Shown: positions 8,487-16,700, counted from the first letter of the stretch. The stretch is DNA of 64,000 nucleotides from Corynebacterium sp. HMSC05H05 (GCF_001807265.1 NZ_KV788371.1:47377-111376); one strand, 5' to 3'. Numbers and translations are program-made. The notes: generated by a model from the letters alone, not told the origin.

Positions 8487-8516
8487 AGCCGGGGCAGCAC
8501 TTCCGCTGCCCCGGCT
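8487..8516 (+). terminator. Rho-independent-type hairpin after prs
   Basis: A perfect 12-bp stem AGCCGGGGCAGC / GCTGCCCCGGCT with a 6-nt loop lies 26 nt after the prs stop. The T-tract is only TTC, as is common in high-G+C actinobacteria. Confidence 0.8.
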
Positions 8517-8540
8517 TCACGCATACGGGAAGGAATAGGC

Positions 8541-8987
8541 ATGTACGAGCGCTACGCTCCGTCGGTGGAGTTCACCCCCGACCTCGAGCACGCGAAATCC
8601 ATGTTCGACCATGACGCCACCTTGGAGTACCTCGGTGCGACCATCACGCGGCTCGAACCGGGGTTGGCTGAAGGCGAGTTCACGGTGGAGGCGCGCCACG
8701 CCAACGGCTTCGGAGTTTGCCAAGGCGGCGTGCTGTTCACCTTCGCCGACGCCTTGTTCGGCGGCGCGTGCAACTCGCGGCGCACCGACCCAACCGTCAG
8801 CGCGCAATCCGAGATGATTTACCTCGCCCCCGCGAAGATGGGCCGCACTATCCGCGGCGTTGCGCGCGAGCGCCACACGTGGGGCAGGAACGGGCTTTCG
8901 GACGTCACGCTGTACGACGGCGACACCGCCATCGCCGAATTCCGTGGCATGTCCCGCACCACCACCCGACCACCGACAGGAAACTAA
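8541..8987 (+). CDS. PaaI-type hotdog-fold thioesterase
   Basis: 148 residues of the PaaI/4HBT hotdog family, which hydrolyses acyl-CoA thioesters, often aromatic ones. The stretch HANGFGVCQGGVLFTFAD carries the characteristic N-G-x3-GG-x4-ADxA pattern including the catalytic Asp. The start ATG has GGAAGGAA upstream. The GTG of the permease gene comes 3 nt after its stop, so it heads a tight run of four genes (thioesterase, permease, aminotransferase, MHS transporter). With no phenylacetate genes in view the substrate is unassigned. Confidence 0.82.
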   Translation: MYERYAPSVEFTPDLEHAKSMFDHDATLEYLGATITRLEPGLAEGEFTVEARHANGFGVCQGGVLFTFADALFGGACNSRRTDPTVSAQSEMIYLAPAKMGRTIRGVARERHTWGRNGLSDVTLYDGDTAIAEFRGMSRTTTRPPTGN

Positions 8988-8990
8988 ACC

Positions 8991-10340
8991 GTGAGCCAGA
9001 ACGACAGCCTGCAAGAGCAGGGCCTGAACAGGAGCGTCAAAAGTCGGCAATTGATGATGATTGCCTTTGGTTCGTCGATAGGCACGGGCCTGTTTTTGGG
9101 CTCCGCCGGATCGATCCAGTACGCCGGGCCCGCGGTGTTGATCTCCTTCGCGCTCGTCGGGCTGATCGTGTACTTCCTCATGCGCATGCTCGGCGAGATG
9201 GCGGTGGAGCACCCCGTCTCCGGGTCGTTCGCGGCGTACTCCCGCGCGTTCATCGGGCCGGTGGCCGGCTTCATCACCGGCTGGAACTGGTGGTTCACCA
9301 CCGTCGTGGTGGGGATGCTGGAGCTGACGGCCATGGGCACATTCTTGGACTACTGGTTTCCCGGGTTGCCGCACTGGGTCACCGCGCTGGTCACGCTAGT
9401 CCTGGTTGTTGTGCTGAATCTGTTCAACGTGCGCGTCTTCGCCGCGACCGAGTACTGGCTGTCGCTGATCAAGGTCGCCGCTCTCGTGCTCATGATCGTG
9501 CTCGGGTTTGCCCTGGTGGCCGGTCTCGGCCCCGACGAGCCGATCGGGTTCTCCAACATCACCGAGCACGGCGGGTTCATGCCCAACGGCCCCTCCGGCG
9601 TGCTGTTCGCGCTGGTGGCGGTGACGTTCACGTTCGGCGGCATCATGTCCATCGGCACCGCCGCCGGCGAGGCGGACAACCCCAAGACCGCCATCCCGCG
9701 CGCAGTGAACTCGGTGGTATGGCGCATTCTGGTGTTCTACCTCGGCGGCATCGGCACCATCCTGCTGCTGGCACCCTGGAACGAGCAAGAAACGAACGAA
9801 AGCCCGTTTATCCGCGTGCTTGCCGGTGTCGGCTTCGGCCCGGCGGCCACGGCACTCAACGTGGTCATCGTGGTGGCGGTGTTCTCGGTGCTCAACACCA
9901 TGACGTATTCGGGTGCCCGCATGCTGCGCGACCTCGCCCGCAACGGCCAGGCGCCGCGCGCATTCGCGGCAACCAGCGCGAAAGGGCTGCCCACCAGAGC
10001 CCTGCTTTTCGACGCCGCGCTCATGGGCACCGTCGTCATCCTGAACTTCTTCTTCGAAGGTAAGATCTTCGCGGTGCTGCTGGCGATTATCGTCGGCACC
10101 GAGCTGATCACCTGGGCGGGCATCTGTATCTCCCACCTGAACTTCCGCAAGACTGCCAAGAGCGCAACCTTCGCGGCGCCGATGTATCCAGCGGCCAACT
10201 GGATCTGTATCGCGTTTTTCCTCCTCGTGCTCGTGTTAATGGGTATTCTTCCGGAATACCGGATGGGCCTTGCCACGCTGACCGGCTGGATCATCGTGCT
10301 GGGCCTGATCTCACTGACTACGCAGAGGAGCCGCGCATGA
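8991..10340 (+). CDS. Amino-acid permease (APC superfamily)
   Basis: 449 residues with about 12 membrane segments. The N-terminus LKSRQ-like signature (NRSVKSRQLMMIAFGSSIGTG) is the amino-acid-transporter family opening, with GSSIGTGLF in helix 1 as the substrate carboxylate-binding loop. It resembles proton-coupled uptake permeases for aromatic or basic amino acids. Start GTG at 8991 with ACAGGAAA upstream. Its last four bases overlap the ATG of the aminotransferase gene (ATGA), so the two are translationally coupled; that coupling makes an aromatic amino acid or histidine a reasonable guess at substrate. Confidence 0.85.
   Translation: MSQNDSLQEQGLNRSVKSRQLMMIAFGSSIGTGLFLGSAGSIQYAGPAVLISFALVGLIVYFLMRMLGEMAVEHPVSGSFAAYSRAFIGPVAGFITGWNWWFTTVVVGMLELTAMGTFLDYWFPGLPHWVTALVTLVLVVVLNLFNVRVFAATEYWLSLIKVAALVLMIVLGFALVAGLGPDEPIGFSNITEHGGFMPNGPSGVLFALVAVTFTFGGIMSIGTAAGEADNPKTAIPRAVNSVVWRILVFYLGGIGTILLLAPWNEQETNESPFIRVLAGVGFGPAATALNVVIVVAVFSVLNTMTYSGARMLRDLARNGQAPRAFAATSAKGLPTRALLFDAALMGTVVILNFFFEGKIFAVLLAIIVGTELITWAGICISHLNFRKTAKSATFAAPMYPAANWICIAFFLLVLVLMGILPEYRMGLATLTGWIIVLGLISLTTQRSRA
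9073..9083 (+). repeat. CGTCGATAGGC word, copy in permease gene
   Basis: In the permease frame it encodes Ser-Ser-Ile-Gly with the Ile as ATA, a rare codon in this G+C-rich DNA. Confidence 0.6.
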
Positions 10341-11353
10341 TCCGCCCCGACCTCGAGGCCATTCCCCCGTACGTCCCGGGCGTGCGCGACGAGCGCGCCA
10401 TCAAACTGTCCTCCAACGAGTGCGCCGAAGGGCCACTGCCGCCGGTGCTCGACGCCATGAGCAACACGCTCGGCGAAATAAACCGTTACCCGGACATCGG
10501 CGCGCTCCGGCTGCGCACGGCTCTGGGACAGCACCTGGGTGTGGAACCTGAGCAGGTCGCGCTCGGCGCCGGATCATCCGCGCTGTGCCAGCAGCTGGTC
10601 TCGATTGCGGCCCAGCCCGGCGACGAAGTGGTCTTCCCCTGGCGCAGCTTCGAGGCCTACCCGATCTTCGTCCAGATCGTCGGCGCCACCCCAGTGAAAG
10701 TCCCGCTCGACAGCGACAACAGGCTCGACATGCCGGCGCTCGCCGCCGCGGTGACCGAGCGCACCAAGCTGATCTTCCTCTGCAACCCGAACAACCCCAC
10801 CGGCACGACAATCACCAACGCCGAGTTCACCGCCTTCATGGACAAGGTGCCGGCGGACGTGCTCGTCGTGCTCGACGAGGCCTACTTCGAGTACAACCAA
10901 GCCGCCGACACCCCAGTGGCCACCGAGGTGATCACCCGCTACCCGAATGTGGTGGGCCTTCGCACCTTCTCCAAAGCGTACGGCCTGGCAGGCGCGCGAA
11001 TCGGCTACGCGTTCGGCCCGCGCCCGATCATCGACGCGCTGAACAAGGTCTCCATTCCCTTTTCCGTCAGCGCGATCGCGCAAGAGGCGGCACTCGCCTC
11101 GCTCGAGGCACAGGAGGCGCTGCGTGCGCGTATCGACGGCACCGTGGCCGAGCGGAGCCGTGTCGTCGACAAGCTTGGGCTTGCAGCAAGCCAGGCGAAC
11201 TTCGTGTGGTTGCCCGGCGCAGGCAAAGAGTTGGCCGACCGGCTGGCCACGGAAGGCGTGCTGGTGCGCTCCTTCCCTGAAGGCATCCGCGTGACAGTGA
11301 CGAACACGGAAGAAACCGACGCGCTTTTGGAGGCCTTCGACCGTGCGCAGTGA
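10337..11353 (+). CDS. pat: Aromatic / histidinol-phosphate-type aminotransferase
   Basis: 338 residues of the fold-type I PLP family, HisC/Pat branch. NPNNPTG binds the cofactor ring, VLDEAYFEY contains the Asp contacting pyridine N, and RTFSKAYGLAGARIGY holds the Schiff-base Lys. Corynebacterial Pat converts phenylpyruvate and related 2-oxo acids; a hisC role is less likely because no his genes are nearby. Start ATG has GAGGAG within the end of the permease gene. Its last 11 bases overlap the next transporter gene, giving an uninterrupted permease-aminotransferase-transporter unit. Confidence 0.85.
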   Translation: MIRPDLEAIPPYVPGVRDERAIKLSSNECAEGPLPPVLDAMSNTLGEINRYPDIGALRLRTALGQHLGVEPEQVALGAGSSALCQQLVSIAAQPGDEVVFPWRSFEAYPIFVQIVGATPVKVPLDSDNRLDMPALAAAVTERTKLIFLCNPNNPTGTTITNAEFTAFMDKVPADVLVVLDEAYFEYNQAADTPVATEVITRYPNVVGLRTFSKAYGLAGARIGYAFGPRPIIDALNKVSIPFSVSAIAQEAALASLEAQEALRARIDGTVAERSRVVDKLGLAASQANFVWLPGAGKELADRLATEGVLVRSFPEGIRVTVTNTEETDALLEAFDRAQ

Positions 11354-12677
11354 ACGCCGTCGCGTCGTCGCGGCCACCACCATCGGCACCGCCATCGAGT
11401 GGTACGACTACTTCCTCTACGCGGCCGTCGCCGGCTTGGTGTTCAACCAGGTCATGTTCGGCCCGCTCGGGCCCGCCGCGGCGACGATTGCCAGCTTCCT
11501 CACCGTGGGCCTGTCCTTTTTGTTCCGGCCGTTGGGTGCGGTGCTGGCAGGCCACTTCGGCGACCGGCTGGGCCGGCGCGGGGTGCTCATGGTCACGCTG
11601 TTCACCATGGGCACCGCCACAGCGCTGATCGGTCTTTTACCCACGTATGAAACCGCTGGCTGGTTCGCGCCAGCCGCCCTGGTGTTCCTGCGCATCCTGC
11701 AGGGCACCTCTGCAGGAGGTGAGTGGGGCTCGGCGGTGCTTCTGGCCGTGGAACACGCACCGGCCGACAAGCGTGGCCTTTACGGCGCCGGACCCCAGGT
11801 GGGCGTGCCGGCGGGGCTTTTGCTGTCATCCGGTGTGCTGGCGCTGATGACCATGATCGCCCCGGGGGATGCGTTTCTGCAGTGGGGCTGGCGCGTGCCG
11901 TTTCTGCTTTCCATCGGCCTGACCGTGCTGGGCTGGTGGATCCGTACCGGCGTGGAGGAATCGCCCGTGGTGGAGGAAATGCGCGAGGTCGGCGCGCGTA
12001 ACCCGGTCGGCTCGCTGTTCAAGCGCCACGCCGGGCTCGTGCTCGCCGCCGCGCTGATCTTCGCCGCAAACGGCACGGTGGGCTACATGACCACCGGCGG
12101 CTACATCCAGAACTACGTCACCGACCCGGCCGGGCTCGCCATCGAACGCGGCGACATCCTGTGGGCCGTCACCGCCTCAGCCGCCACTTGGCTGTGCACC
12201 ACCGCGTTCGCCGGCTGGGTCTCCGACTTCATCGGCCGCCGCCGCACGCTTGCGATCGGCTTCGTCGTGCAGGCAGCCGGCGTGTTGGCGCTGTTCCCGC
12301 TGGTGAACACCGGATCGTTGCCAAAAATCACCGCGGCGCTGATCTTCCTCACCGTCGGGCTCGGCCTGACCTACGGACAAATCGGCGCGTTCTACGCCGA
12401 GCTCTTCCCCGCCTCCATCCGTGCCTCCGGCGCCTCCATTTCCTACGCCCTCGGCGCGATCCTGGGCGGCGCGTTCGCCCCCACCATCGCCGCGGCCCTG
12501 CGCGAGGCGACGGGCGGCACCACCGCCATCACCGTGTACTTGATGGCGGCGACGGTCACGGGCCTCGTCGTCACGCTGCTGATGCGCGAGCGCCGGGGCA
12601 TCCCGCTCGGGCACGAGTTTGAGGAGGCCCAGGCAAGCGGGCATTTTGTGTGGCAAAAACCGCCTGCTACCCTGTAG
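11343..12677 (+). CDS. MFS transporter, metabolite:H+ symporter (MHS) type
   Basis: 444 residues, 12 membrane segments. The opening TTIGTAIEWYDYFLYAAVAG is the signature of the ShiA/ProP/KgtP symporter group, followed by LAGHFGDRLGRRGVL (motif A) and RILQGTSAGGEWGSA. Members import small organic acids or betaines with protons. GTG start at 11343 lies inside the aminotransferase gene. Its stop falls within a short hairpin (12664-12680) that also contains the -10 of rplY. Co-transcription with pat suggests an aromatic precursor such as shikimate, but this is inference. Confidence 0.82.
   Translation: MRSERRRVVAATTIGTAIEWYDYFLYAAVAGLVFNQVMFGPLGPAAATIASFLTVGLSFLFRPLGAVLAGHFGDRLGRRGVLMVTLFTMGTATALIGLLPTYETAGWFAPAALVFLRILQGTSAGGEWGSAVLLAVEHAPADKRGLYGAGPQVGVPAGLLLSSGVLALMTMIAPGDAFLQWGWRVPFLLSIGLTVLGWWIRTGVEESPVVEEMREVGARNPVGSLFKRHAGLVLAAALIFAANGTVGYMTTGGYIQNYVTDPAGLAIERGDILWAVTASAATWLCTTAFAGWVSDFIGRRRTLAIGFVVQAAGVLALFPLVNTGSLPKITAALIFLTVGLGLTYGQIGAFYAELFPASIRASGASISYALGAILGGAFAPTIAAALREATGGTTAITVYLMAATVTGLVVTLLMRERRGIPLGHEFEEAQASGHFVWQKPPATL
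12646..12673 (+). promoter_or_regulatory. Promoter of rplY
   Basis: -35 TTGTGT (12646-12651) and -10 TACCCT (12668-12673) with a 16-bp spacer lie inside the end of the preceding transporter gene. The -10 sits in a small inverted repeat CTGCTAC/GTAGCAG (12664-12680). Transcription would begin near 12680. Confidence 0.5.
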
Positions 12678-12679
12678 CA

Positions 12680-12809
12680 GTCTCGGCGAGGGCCTTGATA
12701 GGCCGTTATCGACGCGATTTTGAGATCCTTTGCGATCACTCGACGAGCACATATCCGTTTAGTGGTCGCAGGCAAGGCCTGTGGCCCTTCACACACGAAG
12801 GAGTACAAC
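12680..12809 (+). promoter_or_regulatory. Long 5' leader of rplY
   Basis: About 130 nt of untranslated leader is predicted. It can form GGCC-TTGATA-GGCC (near 12691) and CAGGC-AAG-GCCTG (near 12766) hairpins and ends with the SD GAAGGAG. An autoregulatory L25 leader is possible; no known leader family was recognised. Confidence 0.35.
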
Positions 12810-13460
12810 ATGGCTATTACCCCCACCGTTATCAAGGGTGAGCGTCGCGAGGAGTTCGGCAAGGGCTCCGCACGCCGTCTGCGCCGCGACGGCAAGATCC
12901 CGGGTGTCCTGTACGAAAAGGGCATCGAGAACATCCACTTCGCGGTCGACCGCATTGAGATGACCGCAATCGTGCGTAACGACGGCGCCAACGCCATCGT
13001 CGAGCTCGAGCTCGACGGCGAGAAGCTGCTGGCCATGGTCAAGCACATCGACCAGAACGTGCTCACCCTGGACATCGACCACATCGACCTGTTCGGCATT
13101 AAGCGCGGCGAGAAGGTCACCGTCGAGGTCCCTGTTGTCATGGAGGGCGAGGCTGCTCCGGGCGCAGTTGTGCTGCAGGAGACCGACTACGTGGAGATCG
13201 AGATCGACGCGCTGTCCATCCCGGACGAGCTGACCGTCTCCATCGAGGGCAAGGAGATCGGCGACGCGCTCTACGCAACCGATGTCAAGCTACCGGAGGG
13301 CGCAGAGCTCATCTCCGACGCGGAGACCCTCATCGTCAACGTCACCTACGAGCAGGTTGACGAGGACCTCGAGGCTGAGGCCGAGGCCGCTGAGGAAGGC
13401 GGCGCCGAGGCTGGCGCTGAGTCCGAGGCTCCGGCTGAGGAGAAGGGCGACGAGGAGTAA
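12810..13460 (+). CDS. rplY: Ribosomal protein bL25 (Ctc form)
   Basis: 216 residues: an N-terminal 5S-rRNA-binding L25 domain (residues 1-95, starting IKGERREEFGKGSARRLRR), the TL5/Ctc C-terminal domain (about 96-190), then an acidic Glu/Ala-rich tail typical of actinobacterial Ctc. It binds 5S rRNA in the central protuberance of the 50S subunit. ATG at 12810 has GAAGGAG 6 nt upstream; earlier in-frame codons are in the leader. A strong terminator follows, and the pth gene comes next as in other corynebacteria. Confidence 0.95.
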   Translation: MAITPTVIKGERREEFGKGSARRLRRDGKIPGVLYEKGIENIHFAVDRIEMTAIVRNDGANAIVELELDGEKLLAMVKHIDQNVLTLDIDHIDLFGIKRGEKVTVEVPVVMEGEAAPGAVVLQETDYVEIEIDALSIPDELTVSIEGKEIGDALYATDVKLPEGAELISDAETLIVNVTYEQVDEDLEAEAEAAEEGGAEAGAESEAPAEEKGDEE

Positions 13461-13474
13461 ATCCTCCCCTCCCC

Positions 13475-13508
13475 AACCCGCCACCGCATCCCCGCGGCGG
13501 CGGGTTTT
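13475..13508 (+). terminator. Terminator after rplY
   Basis: AACCCGCC-A-CCGC (13475-13487) pairs with GCGG-C-GGCGGGTT (13494-13506) across one mismatch with loop ATCCCC, and runs into TTTT. Confidence 0.85.
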
Positions 13509-13539
13509 CCGCATTTTCGGGTGGGTTATCCTCGTGGGC

Positions 13540-14091
13540 GTGACTATCTTGATCGTCGGCCTTGGCAACCCCGGCCCGCAGTACGCCGCCACGCGGCACA
13601 ACGCGGGCGTGTTCGTCGTGGAGGAGCTGCTCGGCCGCGCCACCCCGATGCCGGCGCAACTTGCGGTGCACAAGCGCACGAACACGGAGATCGCCGAGCT
13701 TGCGAAGGGGCGCTTGCTTGACGACGACCATGCGGTCATCGCCCGCACCCGGGCCTTCATGAACGTCTCCGGTGGGCCAGTCAAAGCACTGATGGACTAC
13801 TTCAGCGTGAAGCCGGAGGACCTCTACGTGGTGCACGACGAGCTGGATTTAGAGCTCGGCGAGGTGAAGCTACGCCTGGGCGGCGGCGACCACGGGCACA
13901 ACGGGTTGAAGTCCATCACGAAATCGCTGGGCGGCAAGCCGTACAACAAGGTGGCGGTGGGCATTGGGCGCCCGCCCGGACGGATGGCGCCGGCGGACTA
14001 CGTGCTCAAACCATTCAGCGCGAAGGAGCAGGTGGACTTGGCTATCGCGTCCGCAGACGCGGCAGATGAGATCCTGCGGGCGATAAGCTAG
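13540..14091 (+). CDS. pth: Peptidyl-tRNA hydrolase (first copy)
   Basis: 183 residues, full Pth length. It cleaves peptidyl-tRNA released from stalled ribosomes. Seen: IVGLGNPGPQYAATRHNAG (substrate-binding Asn and catalytic His), FMNVSGGPV, VVHDELDLELGEVKLRLGGG and HGHNGLKSI. Start GTG at 13540 is chosen because TATCCT lies 7 nt upstream, a leaderless arrangement. A longer frame through the rplY terminator was rejected. A second, divergent copy lies at 16112-16690. Confidence 0.94.
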   Translation: MTILIVGLGNPGPQYAATRHNAGVFVVEELLGRATPMPAQLAVHKRTNTEIAELAKGRLLDDDHAVIARTRAFMNVSGGPVKALMDYFSVKPEDLYVVHDELDLELGEVKLRLGGGDHGHNGLKSITKSLGGKPYNKVAVGIGRPPGRMAPADYVLKPFSAKEQVDLAIASADAADEILRAIS

Positions 14092-14096
14092 TGTGC

Positions 14097-14891
14097 ATGA
14101 AACTTGCCACGATCAGGACCGGAAGCACCACCACCGCTGCCCGCGTTATCGGCGAGGGAAGGGCGGTGACGTTGGGCGCGGAGGACGTCGGAACGCTGCT
14201 GCGCGACGGCACTTTCGAAGAAGGCGAGGAGATCACCTTCACCCCGGGCGATCTCGCGCCGGTGATCCCGCGCCCCGGCAAAATCATCTGCGTCGGCTTG
14301 AACTACGCCAAGCACATCGCCGAGATGGGGCACGAGCAGCCGGACGTGCCCACCTTGTTCATCAAGTACCCGGAGGCGCTCATCGGCGCCCACGACGACG
14401 CCGAAGTACCCAGCTTCAACGCCGACACCCTCGATTTTGAGGGCGAGCTCGCGGTGGTAATCGGCACCCGCGCCCGCCACGCGACCAACGGCGCGGAGCA
14501 CATCGCGGGATACTCGGTGATCAACGACTACACCCAGCGCCACTACCAAAAGCGCACGCAGCAGTGGCACCAGGGCAAGTCCCTGGAGAAAACTGCCGGT
14601 TTCGGACCGTGGCTGGACACCGAGTGGCAGCCGGGGCCTGCAATCACCACCACTGTCAACGGCGAGGTGATGCAGCACGCCCCCACCGACGACCTGGTGT
14701 TCACGCCCGCGAAGCTGGTGGAGTTCATCTCGCACCTCTACCCGCTCGAGCCCGGCGACGTCATCGCCACCGGCACCCCTGCCGGCGTGGGCCACGCCCG
14801 CGAGCCGAAGCGCTACCTTGCTGACGGCGACACGGTGCGCGTGGAAATCGAGGGCTTGGGCGCGATCGAGAACACCACGCGGGTGTATTAG
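14097..14891 (+). CDS. Fumarylacetoacetate hydrolase-family protein
   Basis: 264 residues. The C-terminal two-thirds is the FAH fold: KIICVGLNYAKHIAEMG, EGELAVVIG (metal-binding Glu), GYSVINDYTQRHYQ and DVIATGTPAGVG. Such enzymes hydrolyse or decarboxylate acylpyruvates, oxaloacetate or homoprotocatechuate-pathway intermediates; the substrate is not resolvable here. ATG at 14097 follows TAAGCT by 7 nt. It ends in a 4-base stop overlap with the opposite small gene (14888-14891). The call to family is firm, the exact reaction open. Confidence 0.86.
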   Translation: MKLATIRTGSTTTAARVIGEGRAVTLGAEDVGTLLRDGTFEEGEEITFTPGDLAPVIPRPGKIICVGLNYAKHIAEMGHEQPDVPTLFIKYPEALIGAHDDAEVPSFNADTLDFEGELAVVIGTRARHATNGAEHIAGYSVINDYTQRHYQKRTQQWHQGKSLEKTAGFGPWLDTEWQPGPAITTTVNGEVMQHAPTDDLVFTPAKLVEFISHLYPLEPGDVIATGTPAGVGHAREPKRYLADGDTVRVEIEGLGAIENTTRVY

Positions 14892-15199
14892 CGGCTGAGC
14901 TGGTCCAGCAGACGGACCTCAGCCTCGGCGATCATCTGCAGCGGGAACAGCAAGATCGCCAGCGGCAACGCGCTGAGCATGACCCCACCGAACTTTTCGG
15001 TCGGGTGCCTGTCCGCGCCGCCGTTGATCTGGTCGAGCCCGTTCATGATGTTGGTCATGAGGAAGCTGTAGAGCCCCCACGCGCTGCCGCTGTAGGCGAT
15101 GTCGTGCTCAGCAGGGGCTGCGGGGGCGGCCGGGGCAAGCGCGCCCATTGCAAGCGCGCCTGTGGTTGCGGTGGCAATGGCAATCTTGGAAAGTTTCAT
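14888..15199 (-). CDS. Small exported membrane protein of unknown function
   Basis: 103 residues. MKLSKIAIATATTGALAMGA followed by an Ala/Pro-rich stretch is a signal peptide. A mature segment with SAWGLYSFLMTNIMNGLDQI follows, then a hydrophobic helix (about 78-95) and the tail EVRLLDQLSR. That tail resembles the ends of other surface proteins in this window (VRAQLKQFGF, VQKLINQFMGK, VRALLAQWLPR). It follows the nitronate-monooxygenase gene after 23 nt and is probably co-transcribed. A longer frame on this strand covers the neighbouring gene in another frame and was discarded. Confidence 0.68.
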   Translation of the reverse strand: MKLSKIAIATATTGALAMGALAPAAPAAPAEHDIAYSGSAWGLYSFLMTNIMNGLDQINGGADRHPTEKFGGVMLSALPLAILLFPLQMIAEAEVRLLDQLSR

Positions 15200-15201
15200 G
15201 T

Positions 15202-15228
15202 CCCTAACATCGCTGCCACCGGTTAGGG
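15202..15228 (-). promoter_or_regulatory. Inverted repeat over the SD of the small exported protein
   Basis: CCCTAAC (15202-15208) and GTTAGGG (15222-15228) are perfect complements. On the mRNA the arm next to the ATG contains the only SD-like bases (AGGG), and the other arm overlaps the stop of the upstream gene, so pairing could hide the ribosome site. Confidence 0.4.
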
Positions 15229-16095
15229 CGTTAACATCCGCTGGATCTCGCGCGCCGGTGCGGCCATGAGTTCGCCTCGGTCCACGCCGACGAGGCAGTA
15301 GTCGTTGTCTCTGGTCATGGGCCGCAGGTACGGGTAGGTCGGCGGCAGGTCCGGGTGTTCGCGGGTGAACGCGGTTTCCAACCCGCTCGCCCACCGCCCA
15401 GAGAACGCGCGCGAGACCACGGCGGGCGCGTCCGTGCGCAGCAGGTCGCGGTTGCGCGCGCTGGTGCCGGCTTCGTCGGCGAGCAAAAATGCGGTGCCGC
15501 AGGCGACAGGGACGCCAAGCGTTTCGACGTCCTCCGGTCCCCGCACCCCACCCGCCGCGATCACGGGCCCATCCGCGAGCGCGAGAAGCTCCTCCAACGT
15601 CCGCTGGTCCGGGTCCTCGTGCTGGTCCCAGGTTGCGCGGTGACCGCCGGCACGCGGGCCCTGGACGATCACGCCGTCGACGCCCCTGCGCTTCGCCTCG
15701 GCAATCTCGGCAGGGCTGGTCACCGTCGCCCACGCCTCCGAGCCCGCGGCGTGCAGCTGGGCAATCTCGGCTTCGGTGAAGCAACCGAAAGTGGACGAGA
15801 CCACGGCGGGTGCAGCGTCGAGGACGAGCGCGAACTTCTCCGCGTAGTCGGACGAGACGTCCGGGACTTCTTGGTGGAGGCGGCGGGCGACCGTGAGGAC
15901 GTCATCAGGCTTTGGCTCCCGCTGGGGCACGAAGAGGTTGGCGCCGAACGGCGGCTCGCACGCGGCGAGCCACTCGCGGGCCTGGGCGACGGTGCAGGTG
16001 CCGAGCGCGATGAACCCGAAGCTCACCGCGTTGACGAGTGCGGGCGTGGACGGTCCGCCGGCCATGGGTGCTGCGATCACTCGTGGAAACTCCAT
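15223..16095 (-). CDS. Nitronate monooxygenase / 2-nitropropane dioxygenase family flavoprotein
   Basis: 290 residues forming an FMN-binding TIM barrel. MEFPRVIAAPMAGGPS opens the barrel, VQGPRAGGHR is the family's FMN-phosphate/catalytic motif, and VIAAGGVRGPEDV and CGTAFLLADEAGTS close it. Such enzymes oxidise alkyl nitronates such as 3-nitropropionate. Start ATG at 16095 is preferred over the upstream ATG at 16113, which would overlap the divergent pth start. Only 16 bp separate the two start codons, so their promoters must overlap. The small exported protein gene follows. Confidence 0.82.
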   Translation of the reverse strand: MEFPRVIAAPMAGGPSTPALVNAVSFGFIALGTCTVAQAREWLAACEPPFGANLFVPQREPKPDDVLTVARRLHQEVPDVSSDYAEKFALVLDAAPAVVSSTFGCFTEAEIAQLHAAGSEAWATVTSPAEIAEAKRRGVDGVIVQGPRAGGHRATWDQHEDPDQRTLEELLALADGPVIAAGGVRGPEDVETLGVPVACGTAFLLADEAGTSARNRDLLRTDAPAVVSRAFSGRWASGLETAFTREHPDLPPTYPYLRPMTRDNDYCLVGVDRGELMAAPAREIQRMLTP

Positions 16096-16111
16096 GGCTA
16101 GAGTATGCGTC
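16096..16111. promoter_or_regulatory. Overlapping divergent promoters in a 16-bp gap
   Basis: On the plus strand TAGAGT (16099-16104) stands 7 nt before the pth ATG. The complementary strand reads TACTCT/CATACT 4-6 nt before the nitronate-monooxygenase ATG. The two -10 elements occupy the same base pairs. Confidence 0.45.
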
Positions 16112-16690
16112 ATGTTCGGATTCTTCAGGCGCAAACGCACCCCCAAGCTGGAGGCGCAGTGGCTCGTGGTGGGGCTGGGCAACCCGGGCGACAAATACGC
16201 CGCTACCAGGCATAACGTGGGCTATATGGCGCTGGACGAGCTGGCCGACGAGCTTGCGCCGGTGCCGGGAGTCAAAGCGCTGGTGCAGGTGCGCGACCGC
16301 GTCGCCTACGCGCGCTCGACGACGTACATGAACACCACCGGCGAGGCCGTCGGCCCGCTGGCGGCGCAGCTGGGCGTGGCGCCGGATCGCATCATTGTGG
16401 TGCACGACGAGCTGGACCTGCCCGCCGGGAAAGTGCGCGTAAAGCTCGGCGGTAACGAAAACGGCCACAACGGGCTGAAATCCATCACTGAGCACCTGGG
16501 CACCCGCGACTACCTGCGCGTGCGCATGGGCATCGGGCGCCCGCCGCAGGGCATGAGCGTGCCGGACTGGGTGCTCTCCCCCATCGAGGGCGACATTTCC
16601 GGCCAGGTCGCGCTCGCCGCAAAGGCCGTGCAGTTGATTGTCAGCGAAGGCCTAGGAAAGGCACAAAACGTGATCCACGCAATACGGTAG
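16112..16690 (+). CDS. pth: Peptidyl-tRNA hydrolase (second copy)
   Basis: 192 residues, full length, with a basic N-terminal extension FGFFRRKRTPKLE absent from the other copy. Catalytic landmarks are retained: VGLGNPGDKYAATRHNVG, YMNTTGEAVG, VVHDELDLPAGKVRVKLGG and NGHNGLKSI. Both copies therefore look active. Leaderless start, with TAGAGT 7 nt before the ATG. The next gene begins 10 nt after its stop but has its own leaderless box. Two Pth paralogues are usual in corynebacteria. Confidence 0.93.
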   Translation: MFGFFRRKRTPKLEAQWLVVGLGNPGDKYAATRHNVGYMALDELADELAPVPGVKALVQVRDRVAYARSTTYMNTTGEAVGPLAAQLGVAPDRIIVVHDELDLPAGKVRVKLGGNENGHNGLKSITEHLGTRDYLRVRMGIGRPPQGMSVPDWVLSPIEGDISGQVALAAKAVQLIVSEGLGKAQNVIHAIR

Positions 16691-16700
16691 GTTGTGGGGC

